The notes: generated from the sequence alone by a model not told the origin. A stretch of 64,000 nucleotides of DNA from Pseudescherichia vulneris NBRC 102420 (GCF_000759795.1 NZ_BBMZ01000025.1:35310-99309), one strand, 5' to 3'; numbered from the stretch's first letter, positions 18,798 through 30,102 are shown. A program made the numbers and translations.

Positions 18798-19760
18798 ATG
18801 ATTAAGAAAATCGGTGTGTTGACAAGTGGCGGTGATGCGCCTGGCATGAACGCTGCAATTCGTGGCGTAGTCCGTGCAGCATTGACTGAAGGTCTGGAAG
18901 TTTGCGGCATTTACGACGGCTATCTTGGCCTGTATGAAGATCGCATGGTGCAGCTCGACCGCTACAGCGTCTCTGACATGATCAACCGTGGTGGTACGTT
19001 CCTCGGCTCTGCTCGCTTCCCGGAGTTCCGTGAAGAGCACATCCGTGCCGTGGCTATCGAAAACATGAAAAAACGCGGCATCGACGCGCTGGTGGTTATC
19101 GGCGGCGACGGCTCCTATATGGGGGCAAAGCGCCTGACCGAGATGGGCTTCCCCTGCATCGGCCTGCCGGGCACCATCGATAACGACGTTGCCGGGACCG
19201 ACTACACCATCGGCTACTTCACCGCGCTGCATACCGTTGTAGAAGCGATTGACCGCCTGCGTGATACCTCCTCTTCCCACCAGCGTATCTCCATCGTTGA
19301 AGTGATGGGCCGCTACTGTGGCGATCTGACCCTGGCGGCGGCTATTGCCGGCGGCTGCGAGTTTATCGTCCTGCCGGAAGTTGAGTTTAACCGTGAAGAT
19401 CTGGTGAACGAAATCAAGGCCGGGATCGCGAAGGGTAAAAAGCATGCCATCGTTGCGATTACCGAGCACATCTGCGATATCGACGAGCTGGCGAAGTACA
19501 TTGAATCTGAGACCCAGCGTGAAACCCGCGCGACCGTTCTCGGCCATATCCAGCGCGGTGGCTCTCCGGTTCCTTACGACCGTATTCTGGCTTCCCGTAT
19601 GGGTGCGTACGCCATTGAACTGCTGCTGCAGGGCTACGGTGGCCGCTGCGTCGGTATTCAGAACGAGAAGATGGTGCACCATGACATCATTGACGCTATC
19701 GAAAATATGAAGCGTCCGTTCAAAGGCGACTGGCTGGATTGCGCTAAGAAACTCTACTAA
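18798..19760 (+). CDS. pfkA: ATP-dependent 6-phosphofructokinase I
   Basis: A 320-residue glycolytic enzyme, exactly the E. coli length, starting [20 protein letters not shown]. The ATP loop ([12 protein letters not shown]), the catalytic [16 protein letters not shown] segment and the fructose-6-phosphate residues in VEVMGRYCG are intact. It phosphorylates fructose 6-phosphate and is controlled by ADP/GDP and phosphoenolpyruvate. An upstream in-frame extension was rejected because it lacks homology and a ribosome site. Confidence 0.97.
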   Translation: MIKKIGVLTSGGDAPGMNAAIRGVVRAALTEGLEVCGIYDGYLGLYEDRMVQLDRYSVSDMINRGGTFLGSARFPEFREEHIRAVAIENMKKRGIDALVVIGGDGSYMGAKRLTEMGFPCIGLPGTIDNDVAGTDYTIGYFTALHTVVEAIDRLRDTSSSHQRISIVEVMGRYCGDLTLAAAIAGGCEFIVLPEVEFNREDLVNEIKAGIAKGKKHAIVAITEHICDIDELAKYIESETQRETRATVLGHIQRGGSPVPYDRILASRMGAYAIELLLQGYGGRCVGIQNEKMVHHDIIDAIENMKRPFKGDWLDCAKKLY

Positions 19761-19769
19761 CAGTAATTT

Positions 19770-19850
19770 TCGCCGGGTAGCGGCTGCGCCTTACCCGGCC
19801 CACAGCACCATCCCGTAGGCCCGGTAAGCGTAGCGCCACCGGGCTTTTTT
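19770..19850. repeat. REP palindrome pair downstream of pfkA
   Basis: Two oppositely oriented REP-type palindromes, CGCCGGGTAGC/CTTACCCGGCC and GGCCCGGTAAGC/GCCACCGGGC, with a T run after the second. They probably stabilise or end the pfkA message. Confidence 0.8.
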
Positions 19851-19973
19851 TCGCCTCACCCCATCTTTATTCCCCTACGTTATAGCCAATCTTTTTTTAT
19901 TCTTTAATCATTGATTCGCTTTCTGGCACGCTGAGTTCATCACAACACAATTCAACATATAAGCGAGTGAGCG

Positions 19974-20963
19974 ATGAACAAATGGGGTGTAGGGTTAACG
20001 TTGCTGCTGGCCTCCGGCAGCGTTCTGGCAAAGGACATTCAGCTTTTAAACGTCTCATACGATCCAACGCGTGAGCTGTATGAGCAGTATAACAAGGCGT
20101 TTAGCGCGCACTGGAAGCAGGAAACCGGTGATAACGTCACTATCCGCCAGTCGCACGGCGGCTCAGGTAAGCAGGCGACCTCCGTTATCAACGGTATTGA
20201 AGCCGACGTGGTGACGCTGGCGCTGGCCTATGACGTTGATGCTATTGCCGAGCGTGGACGCATCGATAAAAACTGGATCAAGCGCCTGCCGGATAACTCC
20301 GCGCCCTATACATCGACCATCGTTTTCCTGGTGCGTAAAGGCAACCCGAAACAGATCCACGACTGGAACGATCTCATTAAGCCTGGCGTCTCGGTGATCA
20401 CGCCGAACCCGAAAAGCTCCGGCGGCGCACGCTGGAACTATCTGGCGGCGTGGGGCTATGCTCTGCACCACAACAACAATGACCAGGCTAAAGCGCAAGA
20501 CTTCGTGAAGGCGCTGTTCAAGAACGTAGAAGTGCTGGACTCCGGCGCACGCGGCGCGACCAACACCTTCGTTGAGCGCGGCATCGGTGACGTACTGATC
20601 GCCTGGGAGAACGAGGCGCTGCTGGCGACCAACGAGCTGGGCAAAGACAAGTTTGAAATTGTCACCCCGAGCGAATCTATCCTCGCCGAGCCGACCGTCT
20701 CCGTGGTCGACAAAGTGGTTGATAAGAAAGAGACCAAAACCGTGGCCGAAGCCTATCTGAAGTATCTCTACTCGCCGGAAGGGCAGGAGATAGCCGCGAA
20801 AAACTTCTATCGTCCACGTAACCCGGACGTAGCGAAGAAATATGACAGCGAGTTCCCGAAACTGAAGCTGTTTACCATTGATGAAGAGTTTGGTGGCTGG
20901 ACAAAAGCCCAGAAAGAGCACTTCTCCAACGGTGGTACCTTCGACCAAATCAGCAAGCGTTAA
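19974..20963 (+). CDS. sbp: Periplasmic sulfate-binding protein Sbp
   Basis: A 329-residue binding protein with a signal peptide ([19 protein letters not shown]) and the family signatures [23 protein letters not shown] and [13 protein letters not shown]. It captures sulfate for the CysUWA transporter encoded elsewhere. Length equals that of E. coli Sbp. It has its own terminator, so it is a single-gene unit; cysteine-regulon control through CysB is expected but no site was identified. Confidence 0.96.
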   Translation: MNKWGVGLTLLLASGSVLAKDIQLLNVSYDPTRELYEQYNKAFSAHWKQETGDNVTIRQSHGGSGKQATSVINGIEADVVTLALAYDVDAIAERGRIDKNWIKRLPDNSAPYTSTIVFLVRKGNPKQIHDWNDLIKPGVSVITPNPKSSGGARWNYLAAWGYALHHNNNDQAKAQDFVKALFKNVEVLDSGARGATNTFVERGIGDVLIAWENEALLATNELGKDKFEIVTPSESILAEPTVSVVDKVVDKKETKTVAEAYLKYLYSPEGQEIAAKNFYRPRNPDVAKKYDSEFPKLKLFTIDEEFGGWTKAQKEHFSNGGTFDQISKR

Positions 20964-20968
20964 GCGTA

Positions 20969-20993
20969 ACGGCCCTGCGGGGCCGTTTTTTTT
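20969..20993 (+). terminator. Rho-independent terminator of sbp
   Basis: Perfect stem ACGGCCC/GGGCCGT with a four-base loop, followed by eight T. Confidence 0.92.
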
Positions 20994-21066
20994 GCCCCAC
21001 CATTAATGGCGTTTACTGAACCTGCCTGTCGCCGTAGACTCGGTGAAAAAATAGCAGGAGACAGGT

Positions 21067-22371
21067 ATGTCACTCTGGTTTACGCACCCTCTGTTCCTTC
21101 CCTCACTGATTATCGGCGTCACCATCGTGCTGTGGGCGACCTCCCTGCTGCCGGAGTTTATTACCGCGCTGCTCTTTTTTGCCGCCGCCATGGTGAGCAA
21201 AATCGCGCCGGCGGACGTTATCTTTGGCGGCTTTGCCTCATCGGCATTCTGGCTGGTCTTTAGCGGCTTTGTGCTGGGCGTGGCGATCCGTAAAACCGGG
21301 CTGGCGGACCGGGCGGCGAGGGCCATCTCGGCAAGGCTGACCGATTCGTGGCTATTGATGGTGGGCAGCGTGGTGCTGTTGAGCTACGCCCTGGCGTTTG
21401 TCATGCCGTCTAACATGGGACGCATCGCCTTGTTGATGCCCATCGTTGCCGCAATGGCGGCGCGAGCCGGGATCCACGAGGGATCGCGGGCATGGTTTGG
21501 CCTGGCGCTGGCGGTGGGCTTTGGCACTTTCCAGCTTTCCGCCACCATTCTGCCCGCTAACGTGCCGAATCTGGTGATGAGCGGCGCGGCAGAAGGGGCG
21601 TTTGGTATCCATCTCAACTATGTTCCCTATCTGCTGCTGCACACGCCGGTGCTGGGTATTTTAAAGGGGCTGATCCTGATTGCGCTTATCTGCTGGCTCT
21701 TTCCCGGCAAGCCCCATGCGCTGCGCGATCTTGAACCTGCTACGCCGATGAGCCGGGACGAGAAGCGGCTCGCCTGGATGCTGGCGGTGGTACTCATTCT
21801 GTGGGTGACGGAGAGCTGGCACGGTATTGGCCCGGCCTGGACCGGTCTGGCGGCGGCCTGCGTTACGCTGCTGCCGCGTATCGGTTTTATTAACGGCGAG
21901 GAGTTCGCTACCGGGGTGAACATCCGCACCTGCATCTACGTGGCGGGAATTCTGGGCCTGGCGATCACAGTGACGCAAACCGGTATTGGCCGCGCAGTAG
22001 GGGATGCGTTGCTGCACGTTATGCCGCTGGATCCACAAAACCCGTTCACCAGCTTTGCGGCCCTGACCGGCATTACCACCGCGCTTAACTTTATCATGAC
22101 CGCCAACGGCGTTCCGGCGCTCTATACCAGCCTGGCGCAAAGCTTTTCTGATGCCACTGGTTTCCCGCTGCTGTCGACGATTATGATTCAGGTGCTGGGT
22201 TACTCGACGCCGCTGCTACCGTACCAGGCTTCACCGATCGTGGTGGCGATGGCGTTAGGCAAGGTGCCTGCGCGGGCGGGGATGCTGCTCTGTCTGGCGC
22301 TGGCGGTCGCGACGTATCTGGTGCTGCTGCCGCTGGACTATCTGTGGTATCAGGTATTGGGACAGCTGTAA
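21067..22371 (+). CDS. SLC13-family (DASS) anion permease
   Basis: A 434-residue membrane protein with about eleven hydrophobic segments. The two halves each carry a SN/TAN-type hairpin motif (FVMPSNMGRIALLMPIV and NFIMTANGVPALYTSL), the pattern of sodium-coupled dicarboxylate/sulfate transporters of the divalent anion symporter family. It starts 103 bases after sbp on the same strand but behind the sbp terminator. In E. coli cdh occupies this slot between sbp and tpiA. Substrate unknown: sulfate would suit the neighbour, C4-dicarboxylates or tricarboxylates are equally possible. Confidence 0.8.
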   Translation: MSLWFTHPLFLPSLIIGVTIVLWATSLLPEFITALLFFAAAMVSKIAPADVIFGGFASSAFWLVFSGFVLGVAIRKTGLADRAARAISARLTDSWLLMVGSVVLLSYALAFVMPSNMGRIALLMPIVAAMAARAGIHEGSRAWFGLALAVGFGTFQLSATILPANVPNLVMSGAAEGAFGIHLNYVPYLLLHTPVLGILKGLILIALICWLFPGKPHALRDLEPATPMSRDEKRLAWMLAVVLILWVTESWHGIGPAWTGLAAACVTLLPRIGFINGEEFATGVNIRTCIYVAGILGLAITVTQTGIGRAVGDALLHVMPLDPQNPFTSFAALTGITTALNFIMTANGVPALYTSLAQSFSDATGFPLLSTIMIQVLGYSTPLLPYQASPIVVAMALGKVPARAGMLLCLALAVATYLVLLPLDYLWYQVLGQL

Positions 22372-22372
22372 A

Positions 22373-22445
22373 AAAGCCCGGTGGCGCTTACGCTTACCGG
22401 GCCTGCATTACCGTAGGGCGGGTTAGCGTAGCGCCACCCGCCGTT
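22373..22445. repeat. REP palindromes between the permease gene and tpiA
   Basis: Two REP-type palindromes (GCCCGGTGGCGC/ACCGGGC and GGGCGGGTTAGC/GCCACCCGCC) lie between two convergent genes, the usual setting for a shared 3'-end element. Confidence 0.8.
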
Positions 22446-22455
22446 ACAATATCAA

Positions 22456-23223
22456 TTACGCCTGCTTAGCCGCTTCCGCTGCTTTCACAATCACTGCGAA
22501 CGCGTCAGCTTTCAGGGAAGCACCGCCAACCAGCGCGCCGTCGATATCCGGCTGGGTGAACAGTTCAGCTGCGTTAGAGGCGTTAACCGAGCCGCCGTAC
22601 TGAATGATGACCTGCTCAGCCACTTTCGCGTCAGCTTTCGCAATGTGGTCACGGATAAACTTATGTACCGCCTGCGCCTGCGCCGGGGTCGCTGATTTGC
22701 CGGTACCGATAGCCCATACCGGTTCGTAGGCAATGACTACGCCTTCGAACGCGGCTGCGCCCTGGGTTTTCAGCACGGCGTCGATCTGACGGGCGCACAC
22801 TTCTTCGGTTTTACCCGCTTCGTTCTCTTCTTCGGTTTCACCGATGCACAGAACCGGGATCAGGCCCTGCTCTTTCAGCACGGCGAATTTTTTCGCAATC
22901 AGCTCGTCAGACTCTGCGTGGTAGGTGCGACGCTCAGAGTGACCGATAATGATGTACTGTGCGCCAACGTCTTTCAGCATCTCAGCGGAGGTTTCACCGG
23001 TGAAGGCACCGGAGAGGTTCACGTCAACGTTCTGCGCGCCGAGGATAATGTGGCTGCCCGCTGCGGCCTGTTTCGCCAGATCCAGATACATTGCCGGCGG
23101 TGCGATTGCTACGCCGCAGCCAGTAACGCCAGCCAGTTCTTTACGCAGGTTAGCTACCAGCTCGTTTACCATGTGGCGGCTGCCGTTCAGTTTCCAGTTA
23201 CCCATCACTAAAGGATGTCGCAT
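22456..23223 (-). CDS. tpiA: Triosephosphate isomerase
   Basis: A 255-residue TIM barrel that interconverts dihydroxyacetone phosphate and glyceraldehyde 3-phosphate. Catalytic Lys is in MGNWKLNG, catalytic His in IIGHSERR, and catalytic Glu with the phosphate loop in [11 protein letters not shown]. Length equals the E. coli enzyme. Dihydroxyacetone phosphate made by RhaD and by glycerol catabolism, both encoded in this window, enters glycolysis through it. Confidence 0.98.
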   Translation of the reverse strand: MRHPLVMGNWKLNGSRHMVNELVANLRKELAGVTGCGVAIAPPAMYLDLAKQAAAGSHIILGAQNVDVNLSGAFTGETSAEMLKDVGAQYIIIGHSERRTYHAESDELIAKKFAVLKEQGLIPVLCIGETEEENEAGKTEEVCARQIDAVLKTQGAAAFEGVVIAYEPVWAIGTGKSATPAQAQAVHKFIRDHIAKADAKVAEQVIIQYGGSVNASNAAELFTQPDIDGALVGGASLKADAFAVIVKAAEAAKQA

Positions 23224-23332
23224 TTTTATTCTCCACGCTTTGTCAGCGAATCAAGGAATATGGCTGCCGTTTACAGGCAGCATGGTTGTCAAACAGTATA
23301 GAGATTCATCCCTGCAAAGGCTTTGCTTTTTA

Positions 23333-23920
23333 TCATTTATTGTTACCTTCAGCACTATCAGATAGCGTCAGCTTAATCGGTTCAACAGCGAAGGTCAGCC
23401 CTTTTTCACCGTTATCTGCTGCAACATAGCGCAACGCGCCCTCGGTCTCGGCATACCAGGCTTTGCCTTTGCCTCTGTTCAGCAGCTTCTGCAGCTTTTG
23501 CAGGCTGTTGGCTTTGCTCAGCTGTGGTGAAAAGGCGCGTAATACCGCCGCCATATACTCCTGCGCTTTGGCTTTTGACGCCTTCTGCTCCGGCCCCTGA
23601 ACGGGCAGCCAGGTGATTTGCATCGACTTGATCTTCAGCGTGCCGCGCTCAAGGGCCGTAGAGGCGTAGAGCGACTCATTGATTTTGCTGGCGGCCCGCG
23701 TCAGGTTCGCCCGATCGTTGCGCGATTCAATGGCGCGAAACTCGTTGAGCGCCAGCCCAGGGTTATCGGCGTTGAACTTCTCCCTGAACTGACTAATAGA
23801 TTGATCGAAGGTTGGCGCACCCGCCAGCAGATAGGGGGCCGTGGCCGCCTGGGGAACCTCTACCGCCAGTGCAGGCAGGCAAAACGCCAGCCAGGCCAGC
23901 AATACGCTCCATCTTTTCAT
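23333..23920 (-). CDS. yiiQ: DUF1454 family protein YiiQ
   Basis: A 195-residue exported protein homologous to E. coli YiiQ. The signal peptide (MKRWSVLLAWLAFCLPALA) is followed by TAPYLLAGAPTFDQSISQFRE, and the C-terminal part with EGALRYVVADNG-like text is almost identical to E. coli. Function unknown; periplasmic by prediction. It lies between tpiA and the divergent yiiR. Confidence 0.88.
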   Translation of the reverse strand: MKRWSVLLAWLAFCLPALAVEVPQAATAPYLLAGAPTFDQSISQFREKFNADNPGLALNEFRAIESRNDRANLTRAASKINESLYASTALERGTLKIKSMQITWLPVQGPEQKASKAKAQEYMAAVLRAFSPQLSKANSLQKLQKLLNRGKGKAWYAETEGALRYVAADNGEKGLTFAVEPIKLTLSDSAEGNNK

Positions 23921-24030
23921 GATCTCTCCCTCTGTTTAGCTATCCCGATTAAAACGATAACCGTCTGGCTTGTCAAAAGCTGACCCGACTAAGGTAAACT
24001 ACGCAGCACTACGATTATAAGGAACCTTAC

Positions 24031-24450
24031 ATGACCATACAGCAGTGGTTATTCTCATTTAAAGGACGTATTGGACGTCGTGACTTCTGGATCTGGATAG
24101 CGCTCTGGGCGCTGTCGATGGTGGCACTCTTTTCGCTGGCGGGAAGCGGACTAGTGGATTTGCAGCTGGCAGCCTTTGCGCTGGTCAGCCTGCTCTGGCC
24201 CACCACCTGCGTGGTGGTAAAACGGCTGCACGATCGCGGTAAGTCCGGCTACTGGGCCTTGCTGCTGGTGCTGGCGTGGATGCTGCTGGCCGGGCGTTGG
24301 GATGTGCTAGGCGGCGTCTGGACATGGGCGGTGGGGCGTTTTATCCCGACGCTGATCATGGTCATGCTGCTGGTGGATCTCGGCGCGTTTCTTGGCACGC
24401 CGGGCGAAAACAAGTTTGGTAAGGCGACGCTGGACGTTAAGTTCCGTTAA
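24031..24450 (+). CDS. yiiR: DUF805 inner-membrane protein YiiR
   Basis: A 139-residue protein with four hydrophobic segments and the DUF805 opening (FKGRIGRRDFWIW) plus the conserved KRLHDRGKSGYW loop between helices two and three. It corresponds to E. coli YiiR (about 146 residues). Function unknown. It faces fpr tail to tail with a 19-base gap. Confidence 0.87.
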   Translation: MTIQQWLFSFKGRIGRRDFWIWIALWALSMVALFSLAGSGLVDLQLAAFALVSLLWPTTCVVVKRLHDRGKSGYWALLLVLAWMLLAGRWDVLGGVWTWAVGRFIPTLIMVMLLVDLGAFLGTPGENKFGKATLDVKFR

Positions 24451-24469
24451 CGTCTGCCCGTTCCCTTTG

Positions 24470-25216
24470 TTACCAGTAGTGCTCAGCGGTCATATGGCCC
24501 GGACGACGGCGCAGGTGTTTGGCCATCTGCCGGGTCTCTTTCAGCAGCTGCTGAGTATCACGTACCATCTGCGGATTGCCACACAGCATCACATGGCTAT
24601 CTTCAGCGCGCATTGTCAGCCCCACGGCGCGCTCTAGCTCCCCGCTCTCAATCAACGCCGGTACGCGACCATGCAGCGAACCGGCTACCGTTTCGCGACT
24701 GACGACCGTCTGGATCCGCAGTTTACCCTCGTAGCGCTTTTGCAGTTCCAGCATCAGCGGCAGATAGCTGAGATCCTCGGCGTAGCGCGCGGCATGGACC
24801 AGCACCAGGTTTTTAAAGCGCTCCAGGTCTTTTCCTTCCTGCAAAATCGACAGATAGGGGCCGATGGCCGTCCCGGTTGCCAGCATCCACAGCGTTTCAC
24901 ACTCGGGGATCTCTTCCAGCACAAAGAATCCGGCCGCCTCGCTCACGATCAGCACCTCATCGCCCGGCTTCAGCGCCGCAAGACGGGGACTAAGCTTGCC
25001 GTCCGGTACGGTGACCAGGTAAAACTCCAGATTCGGATCGCTGGGGGCGTTAACGTAGGAGTAGGCGCGCTGCACGCGCTCGCCGTCAATCTCCAGACCC
25101 AGCTTGGCAAACTGGCCCGCTTTGAAGGGGTGAATGGGAGCATGAACGGTGAGACTAAAGAGCGCGTCGGTCCAGAATTCAACCTTCGTAACTTTTCCTG
25201 TAACCCAATCCGCCAT
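24470..25216 (-). CDS. fpr: Ferredoxin/flavodoxin-NADP+ reductase
   Basis: A 248-residue FAD enzyme that passes electrons between NADPH and flavodoxin or ferredoxin. The FAD motif RAYSYVNAP, the NADP region ATGTAIGPYLSIL, the LCGNPQMV loop and the C-terminal tryptophan (AEHYW) are all present. Length equals E. coli Fpr. It belongs to the SoxRS regulon in E. coli; no soxbox was assigned here. Confidence 0.96.
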   Translation of the reverse strand: MADWVTGKVTKVEFWTDALFSLTVHAPIHPFKAGQFAKLGLEIDGERVQRAYSYVNAPSDPNLEFYLVTVPDGKLSPRLAALKPGDEVLIVSEAAGFFVLEEIPECETLWMLATGTAIGPYLSILQEGKDLERFKNLVLVHAARYAEDLSYLPLMLELQKRYEGKLRIQTVVSRETVAGSLHGRVPALIESGELERAVGLTMRAEDSHVMLCGNPQMVRDTQQLLKETRQMAKHLRRRPGHMTAEHYW

Positions 25217-25309
25217 GATCGTCTCCTGTTCTGTATAACCTTATCTTCGTCGCTTAAAGCGAACTTTTCCAGCCCGAGCGGGCCGGAAAGCTCGATTGAT
25301 CAAATGACC

Positions 25310-26320
25310 TTAGAGAATGTGGCGCTGTACGTCCGTATCTTTGCGGTCAAGGTAGTGAATGGACTGGATCCGGCGGATAGTGCGGGATTTACCGCGGATC
25401 AGCAGGGTTTCGGTGGTGGCCATATTGCCCTTGCGGGTAATGCCGTCGAGCAGATCGCCCTTGGTGATACCGGTGGCAGAAAAAATTACGTTATCGTTGC
25501 GGGCCATGTCGTCCAGCTGCAGCACGCTGTCAGCCTCAATACCCATCTCTTTACAGCGCGCCAGCTCCTGCTCGCCGATGCGACGGTTCTCTTCGCTGTC
25601 GCCCTTCACGTGATGACGTGCCAGCAGACGGCCCTGCATATCACCGTCCAGCGCGCGGATCGCGGCGGCAGAGACCACGCCCTCTGGCGCACCGCCGATG
25701 CCGTAGAGCACGTCCACTTCGCTGTCTGGCATGCAGGTCAAAATCGAAGCGGCCACATCGCCATCGGGAATGGCAAATACGCGCACGCCGAGCTGCTGCA
25801 TCTGGGCGATGACTGCATCGTGGCGCGGTTTCGCCAGGATCGTCACGGTCAGCTCGTCGAGGGGCTTACCGAGCGCGGCGGCTACGTTACGCAGGTTCTC
25901 TTCCAGAGGGAGGTTAAGATCGATAGCGCCCTTTGCGCCAGGGCCCACGATCAGCTTCTCCATATACATATCCGGCGCGTTCAGGAAGCTACCCTTGTCG
26001 CCTACGGCCAGCACCGCCAGCGCATTGGCCTGGCCCATCGCCGTCATGCGGGTGCCTTCGATAGGATCGACAGCAATATCCACCGCGTCGCCCTGACCGG
26101 TACCGACGCGCTCGCCGATATAAAGCATCGGCGCTTCATCGATCTCACCCTCGCCAATCACGATGGTCCCGTCAATGTTGACCTGATTGAGCACAATGCG
26201 CATGGCGTTAACCGCCGCGCCGTCGGCAACGTTTTTATCGCCCCGGCCCAGCCATTTATAACCGGCCAGCGCGGCCGCTTCCGTCACGCGGGAAAATTCA
26301 ATCGCAAGCTCTCGTTTCAT
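25310..26320 (-). CDS. glpX: Class II fructose-1,6-bisphosphatase GlpX
   Basis: A 336-residue phosphatase with the metal and phosphate motif VDPIEGTRMTAMGQ and the GIGGAPEGV loop of the GlpX family. It dephosphorylates fructose 1,6-bisphosphate. The start MKRELAIEFSRV was chosen by homology, giving the E. coli length; the longer reading frame upstream crosses a repeat. It follows glpK after a 107-base gap as the third gene of the glycerol operon. Confidence 0.95.
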   Translation of the reverse strand: MKRELAIEFSRVTEAAALAGYKWLGRGDKNVADGAAVNAMRIVLNQVNIDGTIVIGEGEIDEAPMLYIGERVGTGQGDAVDIAVDPIEGTRMTAMGQANALAVLAVGDKGSFLNAPDMYMEKLIVGPGAKGAIDLNLPLEENLRNVAAALGKPLDELTVTILAKPRHDAVIAQMQQLGVRVFAIPDGDVAASILTCMPDSEVDVLYGIGGAPEGVVSAAAIRALDGDMQGRLLARHHVKGDSEENRRIGEQELARCKEMGIEADSVLQLDDMARNDNVIFSATGITKGDLLDGITRKGNMATTETLLIRGKSRTIRRIQSIHYLDRKDTDVQRHIL

Positions 26321-26378
26321 TGCACACTCGTCATTAAAGAACGTCATTAAAGAAATTGTGCAAAGTTTAACACAGAGA

Positions 26379-26427
26379 GAGGAGAGGGATGCCCCCTCTC
26401 CGGGCGGAGAGGGGAGCGGGGTGAGGA
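26379..26427. repeat. Extragenic inverted repeat between glpK and glpX
   Basis: GGAGAGGG and CCCTCTCC form a hairpin around GATGCC, followed by a second purine-rich arm CGGAGAGGGGAGCGGGGTGAGG. This resembles a common enterobacterial extragenic repeat and may act as a weak intra-operon terminator or mRNA stabiliser. Confidence 0.65.
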
Positions 26428-27951
<1,524 letters not shown>

Positions 27952-27956
27952 TCACA

Positions 27957-28805
27957 TTACAGCGACGCTTTGTGTTGTGCGGCAGTGGTAGCTGGCTCTT
28001 TCACTTCTTCCTCGCAGGTGTCGCAGGGCAGATGGCGGCCAATCAGCTTACGATAACCAAACGCGCCGAGCGCTGCACCTGCTACCGGCCCGAACAGCGG
28101 GACCAGGAAGTAGGGAATATCTTTGCCGCCGGTAAAGGCAACGTTGCCCCAGCCTGCAAGCCAGGCGAAGGCTTTTGGCCCGATATCGCGCGCCGGGTTC
28201 ATCGCAAAGCCGGTCAACGGCCCCATAGAGGCACCAATCACCGCAATCAGCAGGCCAATCAGCAGCGGAGCCAGCGGGCCACGAGGAATACCGTTGCCAT
28301 CGTCGCCAAGTGCCATGATCACGCCCATGAGAATAGCGGTAATCACCATTTCAACCGCGAAGGCCTGCACAAAATTGATGTGTGGGTTCGGATAGGTTGA
28401 AAATATTCCGGCCAGATCCAAGCTCTCGACGCTGCCGCGGACCATGTGGTGCGTCTGTTCAAAATCGTAAAACAGGTTGTAGTAGAGGCCGTAGACCAGT
28501 GCGGCAGCACAAAAAGCGCCTGCAAACTGCGAGGCGATGAACGGCGCGACTTTGCGCCCGTCAAAGCAGGCGAACAGCCACAGCGCAATGGTCACCGCCG
28601 GATTGAGATGCGCACCGGAGACCCCGGCGGTCAGGTAGATGGCCATCGCCACGCCCAGACCCCAGATGATACTGATCTCCCACTGGCCAAAGGAGGCACC
28701 CGCCACCTTTAGCGCCGCAACACAGCCAACCCCGAAGAAAATCAACAACCCGGTACCGAGGAACTCGGCGATGCACTGGCCTTTTAAGGTCGATGTTTGA
28801 CTCAT
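27957..28805 (-). CDS. glpF: Glycerol facilitator aquaporin GlpF
   Basis: A 282-residue channel of the MIP family with six helices and two NPA half-helices (GAHLNPAVTIA and GFAMNPARDIGP). The Asp after the second NPA marks it as an aquaglyceroporin rather than a water channel. It lets glycerol diffuse into the cell for GlpK. First gene of glpFKX. Confidence 0.97.
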   Translation of the reverse strand: MSQTSTLKGQCIAEFLGTGLLIFFGVGCVAALKVAGASFGQWEISIIWGLGVAMAIYLTAGVSGAHLNPAVTIALWLFACFDGRKVAPFIASQFAGAFCAAALVYGLYYNLFYDFEQTHHMVRGSVESLDLAGIFSTYPNPHINFVQAFAVEMVITAILMGVIMALGDDGNGIPRGPLAPLLIGLLIAVIGASMGPLTGFAMNPARDIGPKAFAWLAGWGNVAFTGGKDIPYFLVPLFGPVAGAALGAFGYRKLIGRHLPCDTCEEEVKEPATTAAQHKASL

Positions 28806-29196
28806 AATCGGATCCTAAAGTGTGTGTAATGGTTATTGTTAGCATGGCAAGCAAAGACAACCATGATGTCTGTAGACATAGTGTTAATTTATCGTTAACG
28901 AACAAAAACGAGAAATATCGAACTTAAAATGTGTGTGCTGCGTCAATAAAATGAGCGTTTTCGCGCTATAGAGCACATATTTATTGTAAGGAGTAATTGT
29001 GCGCTGAATCATTTCATTAACGAATCGATTAACAAATCATGAGAAGCCGAGCGGTGTAAACCAGGCGAAGGATGAAAAGTGTTGCAAACCGCAAACTACG
29101 TGCCCTGGCGCTGGACAGGGGCGACGGGGCTTCATACAATCGAGGCTATGTTGTGCGCGTTTATATTCAAGCGTCGCCTTGCAATTCAGGAGAGGT
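28806..29196. promoter_or_regulatory. glpFKX control region and zapB upstream region
   Basis: This 391-base divergent gap has no gene. At 28886-28905 a palindromic ATCGTTAACGA core within AATTTATCGTTAACGAACAA matches the GlpR operator pattern, and 28911-28930 is a weaker second copy. This fits glycerol-3-phosphate repression by GlpR as in E. coli. A CRP site is expected but none was clear. The segment before zapB (about 29080-29196) must hold its promoter; a Shine-Dalgarno AGGAGAGG precedes zapB. Confidence 0.6.
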
Positions 29197-29442
29197 ATGA
29201 CCATGTCATTAGAAGTGTTTGAGAAACTGGAAGCAAAAGTACAGCAGGCGATTGACACCATCACGTTACTGCAGATGGAAATCGAAGAGCTGAAAGAGAA
29301 AAACAACGGCCTGTCGCAGGAAGTGCAGAATGCGCACCACCACCGCGAAGAGCTGGAGCGTGAAAATCATCAGCTGCGCGAACAGCAGAACGGCTGGCAG
29401 GATCGCTTACAAGCTCTCCTCGGTCGCATGGAAGAGGTCTAA
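29197..29442 (+). CDS. zapB: Cell-division protein ZapB
   Basis: An 81-residue protein that is one continuous coiled coil ([20 protein letters not shown]...), nearly identical to E. coli ZapB over its length. It links the ZapA-FtsZ ring to MatP-bound chromosome ends at midcell. The start was placed at MTMSLEV, with a good AGGAG eight bases upstream. Confidence 0.96.
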   Translation: MTMSLEVFEKLEAKVQQAIDTITLLQMEIEELKEKNNGLSQEVQNAHHHREELERENHQLREQQNGWQDRLQALLGRMEEV

Positions 29443-29568
29443 TTACGCTTTATCTTTCGCGCCGTAGCGGTGTTGGCTGCACTCTGCCACCCCAGTCACG
29501 TAGTTTACTACGCTCCTGGGGATGCCTTCGTTTGCCGCCTTGCTACACCACGAAATCTTTCGCGTAAT
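29443..29568. repeat. Long imperfect palindrome downstream of zapB
   Basis: About 125 bases form an imperfect inverted repeat centred on CGTAGTTTACTACG (29499-29512). Outer arms carry CCCAG/CTGGG, GCGGTGTTGGC against GCAAGGCGGCAAAC-like sequence, and ATTACGC at both ends. It resembles intergenic repeats scattered in enterobacterial genomes. Not coding. Confidence 0.6.
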
Positions 29569-29581
29569 GATCAATCTTAAG

Positions 29582-29615
29582 TAGGCCGGGTAAGCGAAGC
29601 GCCACCCGGCTTTTT
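29582..29615. repeat. REP palindrome downstream of rraA
   Basis: GTAGGCCGGGTAAGC/GCGCCACCCGGC form a single REP-type palindrome followed by T residues, between convergent zapB and rraA. Confidence 0.75.
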
Positions 29616-29616
29616 A

Positions 29617-30102
29617 TTACTCGATATCGAGCGGATCTTCGGAGAGGATAATGCCGGTGTTATCGGCATAGAGATGGTCGCCGGAGAAGAAGGTGACGCC
29701 GCCAAAGTTCACGCGGATATCGCTTTCACCTATGCCATCACCTGCGGCACCCACCGGGATCGCGGCAATCGCCTGGATACCGATGTCCAACTCTTCAAGA
29801 TCGTCCACCTGGCGCACCGCGCCGTAGACCACCAGGCCTTCCCATTCGTTCTGGGCAGCAAGGCGTGCCAGCTCGGCATCAATCAGTGCGCGACGAACGG
29901 AACCCCCGCCGTCAATCAGCAAAACGCGACCACGGCCATTCTGTTCGAGCAGATCGTAAAGCAACCCGTTATCCTCGAAACATTTCACCGTGATGATTTG
30001 TCCGCCAAACGACGACCGCCCACCAAAGTTGGAGAACAGCGGTTCCACGACGTTGACATCTTCTTGGTAGATGTCACAAAGCTCGGAAGTATCGTATTTC
30101 AT
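29617..30102 (-). CDS. rraA: Ribonuclease E activity regulator RraA
   Basis: A 161-residue trimeric protein, the E. coli length, that binds RNase E and inhibits mRNA decay. It contains [22 protein letters not shown], the ring-fold phosphate-like loop of the RraA/MenG-like family. It follows menA on the same strand after a 109-base gap. The old name menG is a misnomer. Confidence 0.96.
   Translation of the reverse strand: MKYDTSELCDIYQEDVNVVEPLFSNFGGRSSFGGQIITVKCFEDNGLLYDLLEQNGRGRVLLIDGGGSVRRALIDAELARLAAQNEWEGLVVYGAVRQVDDLEELDIGIQAIAAIPVGAAGDGIGESDIRVNFGGVTFFSGDHLYADNTGIILSEDPLDIE

Noticed and set aside
24671..26350. A 559-codon open frame on the plus strand across fpr and glpX
   Set aside because: It is antisense to two well-conserved genes, spans the gap between them and shows no family signature. 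High-GC codon bias opens such shadow frames.
29461..29560. The palindrome after zapB as a tRNA or structured RNA gene
   Set aside because: No acceptor, anticodon or T-loop pattern, and the symmetry is that of a simple long hairpin.
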